NCBI GenBank assembly: GCA_934589155.1
Contig: CAKTNP010000001.1
Coordinates: 1 to 64,000, forward strand
Direction: 5' to 3'
Origin: an uncultured Oscillospiraceae bacterium
GTDB taxonomy: Bacteria > Bacillota > Clostridia > Oscillospirales > Oscillospiraceae
Length of the DNA stretch: 64,000 nt
Shown: piece after piece, positions 1 through 7,706 of the stretch
Position numbering within the stretch: the stretch's first letter is position 1
How the letters are laid out: every line of letters starts with the position of its first letter
Position numbers and translations under genes: made by a program
Notes under the pieces: generated by a model
Databases searched by the model: none
What the model was told of the DNA's origin: nothing
What the model saw: the letters and a program-made list of their open reading frames with translations, nothing else

Positions 1-92
1 GAGGGTGGGGGTACAGGGGGCGGGGCGTCTTTGTAAAAAGCTCCGCCCCCTGGCGTGTCTTTGGTGACTTTCTGCACAAGCAGAAAGCCACC
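1..92. repeat. Hairpin-rich intergenic repeat end
   Basis: The first 92 bases hold two strong hairpins: a 10-bp stem between 14-23 and 43-52, and a 13-bp stem with one mismatch between 63-75 and 80-92. The first 24 or so bases recur in inverted orientation at about 62045-62070 in another intergenic region. No coding potential is evident. It is probably the end of a dispersed intergenic repeat; the family is not identified. Confidence 0.5.
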
Positions 93-183
93 CGCCGGAG
101 GCTCGTTCTCCCAATGCGGAGGGCCGATGTGGGCATCGCCCCCTACAAAGAGGCTGTGCCGAGGCTGGGGCCAACCAAAGCGC

Positions 184-211
184 TTGAAAAGTGTGCCCGG
201 TATGGTATAAT
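184..211 (+). promoter_or_regulatory. Sigma-A-type promoter for the small Cys-protein pair
   Basis: TTGAAA (184-189) and TATAAT (206-211) are separated by 16 bp, about 85 bp upstream of the first small ORF. Confidence 0.6.
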
Positions 212-294
212 AAAGCCGGAAATGGCTTGATTTTAAAAGCTTCGGCGTTTGAAAACGAAAAACAAAACGACAAACTTGCGGGAGGTGCTGAAAC

Positions 295-480
295 ATGGAG
301 ATCGAGTATCCTGTAAAGTGTCCGTTGATGGACGGCGAAGAAATAGCAGAGGTGATTTGCTTTGATATTCACTGCGTTGTTGACGATGGAATTCCGGAAC
401 GTTTCGCACCGAAAAAGGCAACAAGCGTCTCCAATTATAAGCAAATTTGCAAGAAATGTCAGTACCACCGGGATGATTAA
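295..480 (+). CDS. Small four-cysteine protein, copy 1
   Basis: This 61-residue protein is unrecognised. A GGGAGGTG SD lies 9 nt before the ATG. It shares with the next ORF the start MEIEYPV.CPLM, a central CFDIH, and the C-terminal pattern YK.IC..C.YHRDD. Cysteines in the CPLM, CFDIH and IC..C motifs are kept in both copies, together with His residues, which fits a small zinc- or iron-binding fold, although that is inference. No signal peptide or membrane segment is visible. It has a promoter of its own at 184-211. Confidence 0.7.
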   Translation: MEIEYPVKCPLMDGEEIAEVICFDIHCVVDDGIPERFAPKKATSVSNYKQICKKCQYHRDD

Positions 481-555
481 AGAAAAGCGGTATGTAGATT
501 GCAGGACGGGTGATGGCCCAGCACCTAAAACGTGAACAGGTAAGAGGAAAAAGCT

Positions 556-738
556 ATGGAGATCGAATATCCGGTAAACTGCCCCCTCATGGAAAGCGCG
601 ATCTCCATGGATGAATGCTTTGATATTCATATGGTGGTCGAGGGGGCGGCTCCGGCGTACACGGCGCAGAAAAAGGCAATCAGAGCTCCACACTACAAGG
701 AGATCTGCCGAAGCTGCCGATATCACCGGGATGATTGA
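556..738 (+). CDS. Small four-cysteine protein, copy 2
   Basis: This 60-residue tandem paralogue of the preceding ORF starts 75 nt after its stop, behind an AGAGGAAAA SD. The ends (MEIEYPVNCPLM and YKEICRSCRYHRDD) and the CFDIH core are conserved, while the linker regions have diverged. That pattern indicates selection on the cysteine/histidine positions after an old duplication. Function is unknown. The pair is probably co-transcribed from the promoter at 184-211. Confidence 0.7.
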   Translation: MEIEYPVNCPLMESAISMDECFDIHMVVEGAAPAYTAQKKAIRAPHYKEICRSCRYHRDD

Positions 739-753
739 CCGTGAAATTGGGAA

Positions 754-782
754 TTGACATTTCTCCGCATCAATACTATAAT
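754..782 (+). promoter_or_regulatory. Consensus sigma-A promoter before the c-di-AMP receptor
   Basis: TTGACA (754-759) and TATAAT (777-782) are 17 bp apart. Transcription would begin near 790, which rules out an in-frame upstream start at 754 for the next gene. Confidence 0.85.
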
Positions 783-834
783 GCCCGTAAATCCACCCCG
801 TAAGGGGGGAATCAAGAACCGGGAGGGTTTGAAT

Positions 835-1170
835 ATGGTAATTCCCTGTGAAAAAATGATCCTTGCCGTGCTGTCCGGCGACGACTCCGCCGACGTGATC
901 CAGGACCTGAACCGTCACGGCTATTATGTGACCGTGCTCAGCTCCAGCGGCGGCTTTCTGCGGAAGAGAAACGTGACCCTGATGATCGGCCTGGAGGAGA
1001 CCCGGGTGGCAGAGGCCCTGTCCATTCTCAAGACCCATGCCGGTACCCGGATGGAAACCACCTATTTGAGTACCCCCACCACCGCCGGGATCCCCGCCGT
1101 GCCGGTGTCGGTCCAGACCGGCGGTACCGTGGCCTTTGTCCTCAGTGTGGAGAGCTGCAATAAGTATTAA
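835..1170 (+). CDS. darA: Cyclic-di-AMP receptor, DarA/PstA family (PII-like)
   Basis: This 111-residue protein matches the PII-like c-di-AMP-binding family (B. subtilis DarA, S. aureus PstA) along its length. It shows an N-terminal beta strand MILAVLSGDD, the SSSGGFLRKRNVTLMIG segment typical of the nucleotide-binding loop region, and a C-terminal GGTVAFVLSVE strand. The ATG at 835 follows a GGGAGGG SD and is downstream of the TTGACA-17-TATAAT promoter, so it is preferred over the longer reading frame. The family acts as a trimeric cytosolic sensor with mostly unknown partners. It is monocistronic here; a hairpin at 1227-1261 follows. Confidence 0.88.
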   Translation: MVIPCEKMILAVLSGDDSADVIQDLNRHGYYVTVLSSSGGFLRKRNVTLMIGLEETRVAEALSILKTHAGTRMETTYLSTPTTAGIPAVPVSVQTGGTVAFVLSVESCNKY

Positions 1171-1226
1171 TTTATTTGTAAAAATAATACAAAATTCCAG
1201 GAGCTCTCCGCATAGAATTTGGAAAA

Positions 1227-1261
1227 ATCTCCCCTGTACCCCTTGACGGGGCAGGGGAGAT
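1227..1261 (+). terminator. Hairpin after darA overlapping the next promoter
   Basis: A 10-bp stem (1227-1236 with 1252-1261), extended by four C-G pairs, closes a loop that contains the TTGAC of the next -35 element. There is no clear U-tract, so termination is uncertain. Confidence 0.4.
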
Positions 1262-1271
1262 GCTTTATAAT
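1243..1271 (+). promoter_or_regulatory. Promoter of the lyxose isomerase-fructokinase operon
   Basis: TTGACG (1243-1248) and TATAAT (1266-1271) have a 17-bp spacer. The transcript would carry a leader of roughly 150 nt before the first gene. Confidence 0.75.
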
Positions 1272-1339
1272 AAATACCTAAAATTTGGGGACGGTGGAAG
1301 CAGGACAGGCGGCGCCTGACACGGGGGGAAGACTCCCGG

Positions 1340-1366
1340 AGGGCGGGCGGACCCGTCCTCTTTTTT
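1340..1366 (+). terminator. Terminator inside the 5' leader (candidate attenuator)
   Basis: Bases 1340-1347 pair with 1352-1359 (8 bp including one G-U, tetraloop CGGA) and run into C followed by six T. It lies between the promoter at 1243-1271 and the start codon at 1426, so full-length transcription requires readthrough or antitermination. A second small hairpin sits just upstream (about 1322-1337). No known riboswitch class was recognised. Confidence 0.6.
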
Positions 1367-1425
1367 ACAATTCCGCCGGGCCGAAAGGCCGCAACCTAAA
1401 AATAGAGGAGAAAGAGGGTTTTCTT

Positions 1426-2112
1426 ATGAAACGTTCCGAGATCAACAAGGCACTGAAGGAACTGGAGGCCATGTGCGAAAAGGAGCACTGCTACCTGCCT
1501 CCCTTCTGCCATTTTACCCCCGAGGAATGGGAAGAGAAGGGCCATGAGTACGACGAGGTCCGGGACTGCATGCTGGGCTGGGACATTACGGACTACGGCA
1601 TGGGGGATTTTGACAAGCTGGGCTTCTCCCTCATCACCATCCGCAACGGCAACCGGAATATGCCGGAAAAGTATCCCAAGGTCTACGCCGAGAAGCTTCT
1701 GTACTTAAAGGAGGGCCAATACGCCCCCAACCATTTTCACTGGTACAAGACCGAGGACATTATCAACCGGGGAGGCGGCAACGTGCTGATCCGGGTGTAC
1801 AACAGTCTGCCCGACGAGTCCATTGACAAGGTGTCCGATGTGACGGTCCACTGCGACGGCCGGGAGTACACCGTCCCCGCCGGGACCCAGATCCGTCTGA
1901 CCCCCGGCGAGAGCATCCATGTGTACCAGTATCTCTACCACGACTTCGAGGTGGAGCCCGGCACCGGCCCGGTGCTGCTGGGTGAGGTCAGCCAGTGCAA
2001 CGACGACAACACCGACAACCGCTTCAATCCCCCCATGGGCCGCTTCCCCAAGATTGAGGAGGACGAGGCCCCCTACCGGCTGCTCTGCAACGAGTACCCG
2101 GCGGCGAAATAA
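1426..2112 (+). CDS. D-lyxose/D-mannose isomerase family, cupin type
   Basis: This 228-residue protein resembles the D-lyxose isomerase family (ketose-aldose isomerisation of D-lyxose to D-xylulose and D-mannose to D-fructose). The cupin metal-site region HFHWYKTEDIINRGGG lies at about residues 105-120, and a second strand region with GESIHVYQYLYHDFEV follows. Length agrees with the family. The ATG at 1426 has a GAGGAGAAAG SD; the reading frame is open upstream but that part lies in the leader. It is 9 nt from a fructokinase gene, a common pairing, since the fructose product would be phosphorylated. Expression may be attenuated by the leader terminator. Confidence 0.85.
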   Translation: MKRSEINKALKELEAMCEKEHCYLPPFCHFTPEEWEEKGHEYDEVRDCMLGWDITDYGMGDFDKLGFSLITIRNGNRNMPEKYPKVYAEKLLYLKEGQYAPNHFHWYKTEDIINRGGGNVLIRVYNSLPDESIDKVSDVTVHCDGREYTVPAGTQIRLTPGESIHVYQYLYHDFEVEPGTGPVLLGEVSQCNDDNTDNRFNPPMGRFPKIEEDEAPYRLLCNEYPAAK

Positions 2113-2121
2113 GGAGGACCC

Positions 2122-3096
2122 ATGCTGGACGTTGTAGCTTTGGGCGAACTGCTCATTGACTTTACCACCGCCTATACCGACGGGGAGGGCTACCCCACCA
2201 TGGCGGCTCATCCCGGCGGCGCCCCCGCCAACTTCCTGGCGGCGGTGACGAAATTCGGCGGAAAGACCGCCCTTCTGGGCAAAGTAGGCCGGGACGCCTT
2301 CGGCAGGCTCCTGCTAGGCACCCTGGAAAAGGCCGGTATCGAGACCCGGGGCCTGGCAGAGGATGAAAATCACTTCACCACCCTGGCCTTTGTGACCCTG
2401 GACAGTCAGGGAGACCGGGAGTTTTCCTTTGCCCGGAAGCCGGGGGCGGACACCCAGCTTTCCTTTGAGGAGCTGGACCTGAGCCTCATTGACGAGGCCC
2501 GGGCCTTCCACTTCGGCACCCTGTCCCTGACGGACGAACCGGCCCGGACCGCGACACAGAAGGCTGTGGCCTACGCCAAGGAGCGGGGCAAGCTCATTTC
2601 CTTTGATCCCAACCTCCGCAAGCCCCTGTGGCGGGACCCGGAGGAGGCCAAGAAGCAGATGCTCTGGGGCCTTCGGCAGGCGGATGTGGTGAAAATCAGC
2701 GACGAAGAGGTGGAGTTCCTCTTCGGCCTTTCGCCGCAGGCCGGAGCGGCCCATATCCTGGACGGATTCGGCGTGAAGCTGGTCTTTGTGACCCGGGGCG
2801 CCCAGGGCTGCTGGTTCCAGAATTCCCTGGCCTCCGGTCAGGTGCCCAGCCTCGCCGGCGTCCATGTGGCGGACACCACGGGAGCGGGGGATATTTTCGG
2901 CGGCAGCGCCATGTGGTGCCTGCTGCAGCTTAACAGGGCCCCGGAGACCCTGACGGAGCAGGAGCTTCGCCGGACGGTACGGTTTGCCTGCACGGCGGCG
3001 GGCCTGTCCACTCAGGTCCCCGGCGGTATCTCCAGCGTGCCCAGCCTCGCGGAGGTCCGGGCCAGGATGGAAGAAGAGGGGGGCATCTGCCCATGA
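2122..3096 (+). CDS. PfkB-family sugar kinase, probable fructokinase
   Basis: This 324-residue ribokinase-fold kinase has the N-terminal sugar-site signature GGAPANFLAAV (about residues 33-43), the AHFHFGT-like lid region, SFDPNLRKPLW, and the C-terminal catalytic DTTGAGD with its Asp base. Sequence character is closest to fructokinases (ATP + D-fructose to fructose-6-phosphate), but PfkB substrates are hard to assign by eye. The AAGGAGGA SD lies in the 9-nt gap after the isomerase. The stop overlaps the next gene by 4 bp, so translation of the antiporter is probably coupled. Confidence 0.85.
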   Translation: MLDVVALGELLIDFTTAYTDGEGYPTMAAHPGGAPANFLAAVTKFGGKTALLGKVGRDAFGRLLLGTLEKAGIETRGLAEDENHFTTLAFVTLDSQGDREFSFARKPGADTQLSFEELDLSLIDEARAFHFGTLSLTDEPARTATQKAVAYAKERGKLISFDPNLRKPLWRDPEEAKKQMLWGLRQADVVKISDEEVEFLFGLSPQAGAAHILDGFGVKLVFVTRGAQGCWFQNSLASGQVPSLAGVHVADTTGAGDIFGGSAMWCLLQLNRAPETLTEQELRRTVRFACTAAGLSTQVPGGISSVPSLAEVRARMEEEGGICP

Positions 3097-4535
3097 CGGC
3101 AGAGGTTGCGCATACGTCTCAGCCAGTGGCCACGGTCATTATTTCCGTGGCTCTGATGCTTTTTTCCGGATTTCTGATGACCCGGATCACCCGGCTGGCC
3201 AAGCTGCCCAACGTGACGGCCTATATCCTGGCGGGGATCCTGATTGGGCCATACTGCCTGAATCTGGTGCCCCGGGGAATCATTGACGGCATGGATTTTC
3301 TGTCGGACATTGCCCTGGCATTCATCTCCTTTTCCACGGGCGAATTCTTCAAGCTGGACGTTTTGAAGAAAAACGGCATGAAGGTGGTCGTCATTACCAT
3401 TTTTGAGGCGGTGCTGGCCTCCGTGGCGGTATTCATCCTGACCTACGGCGTTCTGCACCTGGAGCTGTCCTTCTCTATCGTGCTCTCTGCCCTGGCTTCG
3501 GCTACGGCGCCGGCCTCCACCATGATGACCATCCGCCAGACCCGGGCCAAGGGCGATTTTGTGGACACCCTATTGCAGGTGGTGGCTTTGGACGACGTGG
3601 TGGGCCTGGTCCTGTACTCCATGGCCATTGCCGTGGCTCTGGCCAGCCAGACGGGGGGCTCCGGATTCTCCTTCGGGACACTGATCAAGCCCCTGCTGCT
3701 CAACGCCGGGGTTCTGATCCTTGGGGGCCTCTTCGGCGTGGCCATGCGGCTGCTCATGCCCCCAAAACGGTCCAAGGACAACAAGCTCATTATTTCCATC
3801 GCCCTGCTGTTTGCCTTCTGCGGGGTCTGCGCCATGCTGGACGTGTCGCCCCTTTTGGGCTGCATGTCCATGGGCACGGTGTACACCAATATTGCCGAGG
3901 ACGACAAGCTCTTCAAGCAGCTGAACTATTTCAGCCCGCCCATTCTGCTGCTGTTCTTCGTCCGGTCCGGTATGTCTTTCCAGCTGGACAGCCTCATGAG
4001 TTCCTCCTCCCTGGGGGCGGCGCCCCTCATTGTGGTGGGCGCTCTGTACTTTGTCGTGCGGATCCTGGGCAAGTATGCGGGAGCCTTCCTGGGGTGCCTT
4101 GTGGTGAAGAAAACCAAGCCGGTCCGGAATTACCTGGGCCTGGCCCTGATCCCCCAGGCCGGTGTGGCCATCGGTCTGGCGGCCCTGGGCGCCCGGACCC
4201 TGGGCGGTGAGGCCGGCGCGGCGCTGCAGACCATTATCCTGGCCTCCAGCGTGCTGTATGAGCTCATTGGACCGGCCTGCGCCAAGGTGTCGCTGTACCT
4301 GTCCAAGTCCTATTCCACCCAGCTGGAGGACGTGGTCCAGGTGGAGGAGCAGACCGAGACCGGCCGGCAGAAGACCCAGGCCGAGCTTCTGGTGGAACGG
4401 ATCCAAAAGCTCCAGCGGGAGCTTCCCAAATACGAACCGGCGGTCTCCGAGGAGGAGGCGGCCTTTACCGAGGCGGCGGAGGAGCAGTACGCTCCCACCC
4501 AGGCCATGCGGCGTTACTCATTTCTTAGGAGGTAA
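3093..4535 (+). CDS. Cation:proton antiporter, CPA2/KefB-like
   Basis: This 480-residue membrane protein has about 12-13 hydrophobic segments and a Na+/H+ exchanger fold. The segment ALASATAPASTMMTIRQTRA with the later VVALDDVVGLVLYSMAI resembles the ion-site helices of this family, with the paired acidic residues in LDDVVG. The C-terminal 80 residues are soluble, Glu/Lys-rich and probably cytoplasmic; no TrkA-N domain is present. The start overlaps the kinase stop (ATGA). The transported ion cannot be told from the sequence. It is followed after 5 nt by an MgtC-type gene, so the two may act together in ion or envelope homeostasis. Confidence 0.8.
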   Translation: MTAEVAHTSQPVATVIISVALMLFSGFLMTRITRLAKLPNVTAYILAGILIGPYCLNLVPRGIIDGMDFLSDIALAFISFSTGEFFKLDVLKKNGMKVVVITIFEAVLASVAVFILTYGVLHLELSFSIVLSALASATAPASTMMTIRQTRAKGDFVDTLLQVVALDDVVGLVLYSMAIAVALASQTGGSGFSFGTLIKPLLLNAGVLILGGLFGVAMRLLMPPKRSKDNKLIISIALLFAFCGVCAMLDVSPLLGCMSMGTVYTNIAEDDKLFKQLNYFSPPILLLFFVRSGMSFQLDSLMSSSSLGAAPLIVVGALYFVVRILGKYAGAFLGCLVVKKTKPVRNYLGLALIPQAGVAIGLAALGARTLGGEAGAALQTIILASSVLYELIGPACAKVSLYLSKSYSTQLEDVVQVEEQTETGRQKTQAELLVERIQKLQRELPKYEPAVSEEEAAFTEAAEEQYAPTQAMRRYSFLRR

Positions 4536-4540
4536 GATCG

Positions 4541-5257
4541 TTGAAACAGGATTATTTGGCGGCGCTGCTGGGACCCTGGGCCTCGGAGCTGAACCCCGGG
4601 TCCGTACTGCTGCGGATCGTGCTGCCCCTGGTGCTGGGGGCCATTATCGGCTGCGAGCGGGCCAGCAAGCGGCACTCCGCGGGACTGCGGACCTTTATGC
4701 TCATGAGCCTGGGCGGCAGCGGCCTGATGCTCATCGACCAGTTTCTCATGGCCACAGGCGCCGTGACGGTGCCCGTTTTGTCCGGTGCCTCCATCATCGG
4801 CATGGCCACCATCAGCTGCAGCTCCATTTTGTTCAGCTCCCGAAACCAGATCAAGGGACTGACCACCTCCGTGGCATTGTGGACCTGCGGTATCATCGGT
4901 CTGGCGGCGGGGGCCGGATTCTATACCCTGTCCCTGGTCCTGTTCGTGGTGCTGCTGTGGTGCCTGTCCTGGTTCCCGGTGCTGGAAAAGTACCTGAAGG
5001 ACCGATCCAATCACTTTGAGGTGAACCTGGAGCTGAACAACCGGTCCAACCTGGTGGACTTCGTGGCCACGGTCCGGGCCCTGGGCATCCGCATCGAGGA
5101 CATTGAGAGCAACCCCGCCTATCTCAATTCCGGCCTCAGCGTGTTCTCCGTGTCCTTCACCGTGAACAGCGCGGAGCTGAAGAAGTACAAGAACCACGAA
5201 GAGATCATTGCCGCCCTCCAGTCCCTGGAGTATGTGCACTATATCGAGGAACTGTAA
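4541..5257 (+). CDS. MgtC/SapB-family membrane protein
   Basis: This 238-residue protein starts with TTG at 4541 behind AGGAGGT. Four to five membrane segments occupy the first 150 residues, with the family pattern LGAIIGCERASKRHSAGLRTFMLMSLG at about residues 31-57 and the downstream ASIIGMATI region. The C-terminal part, about residues 165-238, is soluble and ACT-like. MgtC proteins modulate ATP synthase, Mg2+ stress or virulence traits elsewhere; its role here is not known. It is the last gene of the operon and is closed by a strong terminator. Confidence 0.82.
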   Translation: MKQDYLAALLGPWASELNPGSVLLRIVLPLVLGAIIGCERASKRHSAGLRTFMLMSLGGSGLMLIDQFLMATGAVTVPVLSGASIIGMATISCSSILFSSRNQIKGLTTSVALWTCGIIGLAAGAGFYTLSLVLFVVLLWCLSWFPVLEKYLKDRSNHFEVNLELNNRSNLVDFVATVRALGIRIEDIESNPAYLNSGLSVFSVSFTVNSAELKKYKNHEEIIAALQSLEYVHYIEEL

Positions 5258-5307
5258 AAAAGCCCCCGGGAGCAGAAAATTCTTCTGTACTTTTCCCGGG
5301 GGCTTTT
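5256..5307 (+). terminator. Strong intrinsic terminator after the MgtC gene
   Basis: An A-rich/GCCCCCGGGA arm (5256-5271) pairs with TCCCGGGGGCTTTT (5294-5307). The symmetric A and T tracts would allow function on both strands. Confidence 0.85.
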
Positions 5308-5315
5308 GCTATAAT
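5307..5315 (+). promoter_or_regulatory. Extended -10 promoter for the aldo/keto reductase
   Basis: TGC (5307-5309) immediately precedes TATAAT (5310-5315), giving an extended -10; no good -35 is visible. It abuts the terminator. Confidence 0.55.
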
Positions 5316-5363
5316 AAACCCGGTCCTTGGGACCGAAAATCCGCACATTCGGGAGGAAAGGTC

Positions 5364-6353
5364 ATGTATCAGGCAGATCAGACAAGATACGATTCCATGA
5401 AATACTTCCGCTGCGGGCACAGCGGCTTGAAGCTCCCCGCCGTTTCTCTGGGCTTTTGGCATAACTTCGGTGACACCGGCGTGTTTGAAAACATGCGGAA
5501 CATGTGCTTCACCGCCTTTGACCACGGCATTACCCATTTTGATTTGGCCAACAACTACGGCCCGGAGCCCGGCAGCGCCGAGGAGAACTTCGGCAAGATC
5601 TTTGCCCAGAGCTTTAAGCCCTATCGGGATGAGATGATCGTCAGCACCAAGGCGGGCTATGAGATGTGGGACGGCCCCTACGGCGACTGGGGCAGCCGGA
5701 AGTACCTGCTGGCCAGCCTGGACCAGAGCCTCAAGCGCTTAGGGCTGGAGTATGTGGACATTTTCTACCACCACCGCATGGATCCGGAGACGCCCCTGGA
5801 GGAGACCATGGGAGCCCTGGCTCAGGCGGTCCGCAGCGGCAAGGCCCTGTATGTGGGCCTGTCCAACTATGACGGCCCCACCCTCCAAAAGGCGGAGGCC
5901 ATTCTGCGGGACCTGAAGTGCCCCTTCATCATCAACCAGAACAGCTACAACATCTTCAACCGGACCATTGAGCAAAACGGTCTGAAGGAGGAGAGCCATC
6001 GCCTGGGCAAGGGCATTATCTCCTTCAGCCCTCTGGCCCAGGGCCTGCTGACGGACCGGTATCTCAACGGCATTCCCGCCGACAGCCGGATCCGCACCGA
6101 CACCCGGTTCTTAAAGGAATCCGCCCTGACCCCGGAGCGGCTGGAGCAGATCCGAAAGCTCAACGACATTGCCCGGGACCGGGGACAGACCCTGGCGGAA
6201 ATGGCCCTGAGCTGGATCCTCCGGGACGGGATCGTCACCAGCGTCCTCATCGGCGCCTCCCGGCCCAGCCAGATCCTGGACAACATCAAGGCTGTGGAGA
6301 ACACCTCCTTTACGGAGGAGGAGTGCCGCCGCATCGACGAGATCTCCCTGTAA
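5364..6353 (+). CDS. Aldo/keto reductase, YghZ/Gpr-like (AKR14)
   Basis: This 329-residue TIM-barrel NADPH oxidoreductase has the catalytic tetrad region FDLANNYG (Asp and Tyr), STKAGYEMW (Lys) and FYHHRMD (His), and a C-terminal IGASRPSQILDN NADPH-binding segment. The pattern GPEPGSAEENFG is typical of the YghZ branch, which reduces L-glyceraldehyde-3-phosphate and methylglyoxal in E. coli. The ATG at 5364 has a [13 protein letters not shown]; the upstream open frame crosses the terminator and is rejected. It ends 5 nt before the next gene. Confidence 0.86.
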   Translation: MYQADQTRYDSMKYFRCGHSGLKLPAVSLGFWHNFGDTGVFENMRNMCFTAFDHGITHFDLANNYGPEPGSAEENFGKIFAQSFKPYRDEMIVSTKAGYEMWDGPYGDWGSRKYLLASLDQSLKRLGLEYVDIFYHHRMDPETPLEETMGALAQAVRSGKALYVGLSNYDGPTLQKAEAILRDLKCPFIINQNSYNIFNRTIEQNGLKEESHRLGKGIISFSPLAQGLLTDRYLNGIPADSRIRTDTRFLKESALTPERLEQIRKLNDIARDRGQTLAEMALSWILRDGIVTSVLIGASRPSQILDNIKAVENTSFTEEECRRIDEISL

Positions 6354-6358
6354 GCGCC

Positions 6359-6784
6359 ATGGAATACGGGAAGTTTGGAGATACCTACCTGGTACGGCTG
6401 GACCGGGGTGAGGAGATTCTGGAACAGCTGGAGGCCCTGGCCCGACGGGAGAATATCGCCCTGGCCACGGTCCAGGCCCTGGGGGCCGTGGACCGATTTA
6501 CCGTGGGAGCCTATGACACGGAAGAACAGGAATACAAGGCCAACGAATTTGCCGGGTCCTTTGAGATCGTGTCCCTGACGGGGACCATCGACCAGAAGGA
6601 CGGGCGGTTTTATGCCCACCTGCACATGAGCGCCGGGGATGTCCGGGGCCGTGTTTTCGGCGGCCACTTGAATAAGGCCTGGATCAGCGCAACCTGCGAA
6701 ATGGCGGTGCGGGTGCTGCCGGGCCGGGTGGACCGGGAAAAGGACCCCGAGACGGGGCTGAATTTGTGGACATTCCCGGCTTAA
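6359..6784 (+). CDS. PPC-domain (DUF296) protein
   Basis: This 141-residue protein has the PPC/DUF296 core: an N-terminal strand region with LDRGEEILEQLEALARRENI, and the conserved AHLHMSAGDVRGRVFGGHL segment at about residues 84-102. In bacteria these are stand-alone trimeric proteins of unsettled function, often called predicted DNA-binding by analogy to plant AT-hook proteins. Its ATG lies 5 nt after the reductase stop without a clear SD, which suggests translational coupling. Confidence 0.78.
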   Translation: MEYGKFGDTYLVRLDRGEEILEQLEALARRENIALATVQALGAVDRFTVGAYDTEEQEYKANEFAGSFEIVSLTGTIDQKDGRFYAHLHMSAGDVRGRVFGGHLNKAWISATCEMAVRVLPGRVDREKDPETGLNLWTFPA

Positions 6785-6840
6785 GAATAAAAAAGCGGGA
6801 AAATGCCTCCGGCGGCGGGACCTGGGGGAGGAACGGTAAG

Positions 6841-6980
6841 GTGAAAAGCAGAGTCCTCTACGGGCTCTCTTTTCCGGCGGCACTTGTTATGCCGGGACTC
6901 AAATATTCCGACAGGTAAGGGAATACCGGCAGGGACAGGCGGCCTATGACAGCCTGGATACCTATGTGGAAACGGCATAG
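6841..6980 (+). pseudogene. Decayed remnant, possibly the N-terminus of a class B sortase
   Basis: [13 protein letters not shown] precedes GTG at 6841. The first frame reads KSRVLYGLSFPAALVMPGLK then stops at 6918; a shifted frame from 6921 reads EYRQGQAAYDSLDTYVETA then stops at 6980. Together they resemble the membrane-anchored N-terminus of class B sortases, where EYR.G..AY..L..YV follows the helix. The remainder of such a gene is absent. The rest of 6785-7094 holds only the long hairpin at 7031-7067. Confidence 0.35.
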
Positions 6981-7030
6981 CCATCCGCAGACCGGAAATC
7001 GGCGCAGGAAATGAGAAATACCTGCAATAG

Positions 7031-7067
7031 AGGAAACGGCCGCTGCAAAATGCAGCGGCCGTTTCCT
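7031..7067 (-). terminator. Perfect 17-bp hairpin ending the leftward sugar operon
   Basis: 7031-7047 is the exact reverse complement of 7051-7067, with a 3-nt loop. It lies just past the stop of the leftward acetyltransferase gene, and U-rich bases follow on the minus strand. Confidence 0.75.
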
Positions 7068-7094
7068 GTGTGTATGGAGAGAGGAAAGAAACAT

Positions 7095-7706
7095 TTAGTC
7101 GGTCAGCAAGGATGCTGCACTGTCGGATTCCGTGATCTCGCGGATCACTCGACAGGGAACTCCGCCTGCCAGGACATGGGGCGGAATGTCATGGGTAACG
7201 ACACTGCCTGCGGCGATCACGGTTCCGTCGCCGATGGTGACGCCGGGGCAGACAATGACGCCGGCGGCCAGCCAGACATGGTTCCCAATATGAATAGGCT
7301 TGGCGTAACAGGGCGAGAAAGTCTTTCCCACAGCGTCCCGCATGCCGGCTCGTTCTTCCGCTATGAGGGGATGCAAAGGCGTGACGAGCGAGACATTGGG
7401 TCCTGCCTGGAAATGATCCCCGATGGTCACCGGGGCATCGTCCTGGACGATGAAGTTCACATTGGAGAAAAAGTTGTCTCCGATGGTAGTATGGAGGCCA
7501 TAGTTGAACCAGAGGGGGTTGTTGAAGCGGGGGTTCCGGCCAACCCTTCCCACAATTTTCCGGAACAGCGTCTCACGTTGGGGATCTTCCTCTACGCAGG
7601 CATTCAGGCGTTGGCAAAGGTTATGACAGGTGCGCTTCAGTGCTGCAAGCTCCGGATCTCCGGGGGAAAAGAGCTTGCCGGACAGGGCTTTTTCTTCTTC
7701 CTTCAT
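7095..7706 (-). CDS. Sugar O-acetyltransferase, LacA/Maa family
   Basis: This 203-residue left-handed beta-helix acetyltransferase has an N-terminal helical region with NPLWFNYGLHTTIGDNFFSNVN, the catalytic His segment LVTPLHPL, and hexapeptide repeats VTIGDGTVIAAGSVVTHDIPP ending in the AGGVPCRVIREI motif. It transfers acetyl from acetyl-CoA to a sugar hydroxyl. Its start overlaps the stop of the oxidoreductase upstream by 4 bp, so it is the last gene of the leftward operon; acetylation may detoxify or export non-metabolised sugars. Confidence 0.87.
   Translation of the reverse strand: MKEEEKALSGKLFSPGDPELAALKRTCHNLCQRLNACVEEDPQRETLFRKIVGRVGRNPRFNNPLWFNYGLHTTIGDNFFSNVNFIVQDDAPVTIGDHFQAGPNVSLVTPLHPLIAEERAGMRDAVGKTFSPCYAKPIHIGNHVWLAAGVIVCPGVTIGDGTVIAAGSVVTHDIPPHVLAGGVPCRVIREITESDSAASLLTD

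Noticed and set aside
754..834. Upstream start for the c-di-AMP receptor
   Set aside because: The region is the promoter itself; the start at 835 has an SD and gives the family N-terminus.
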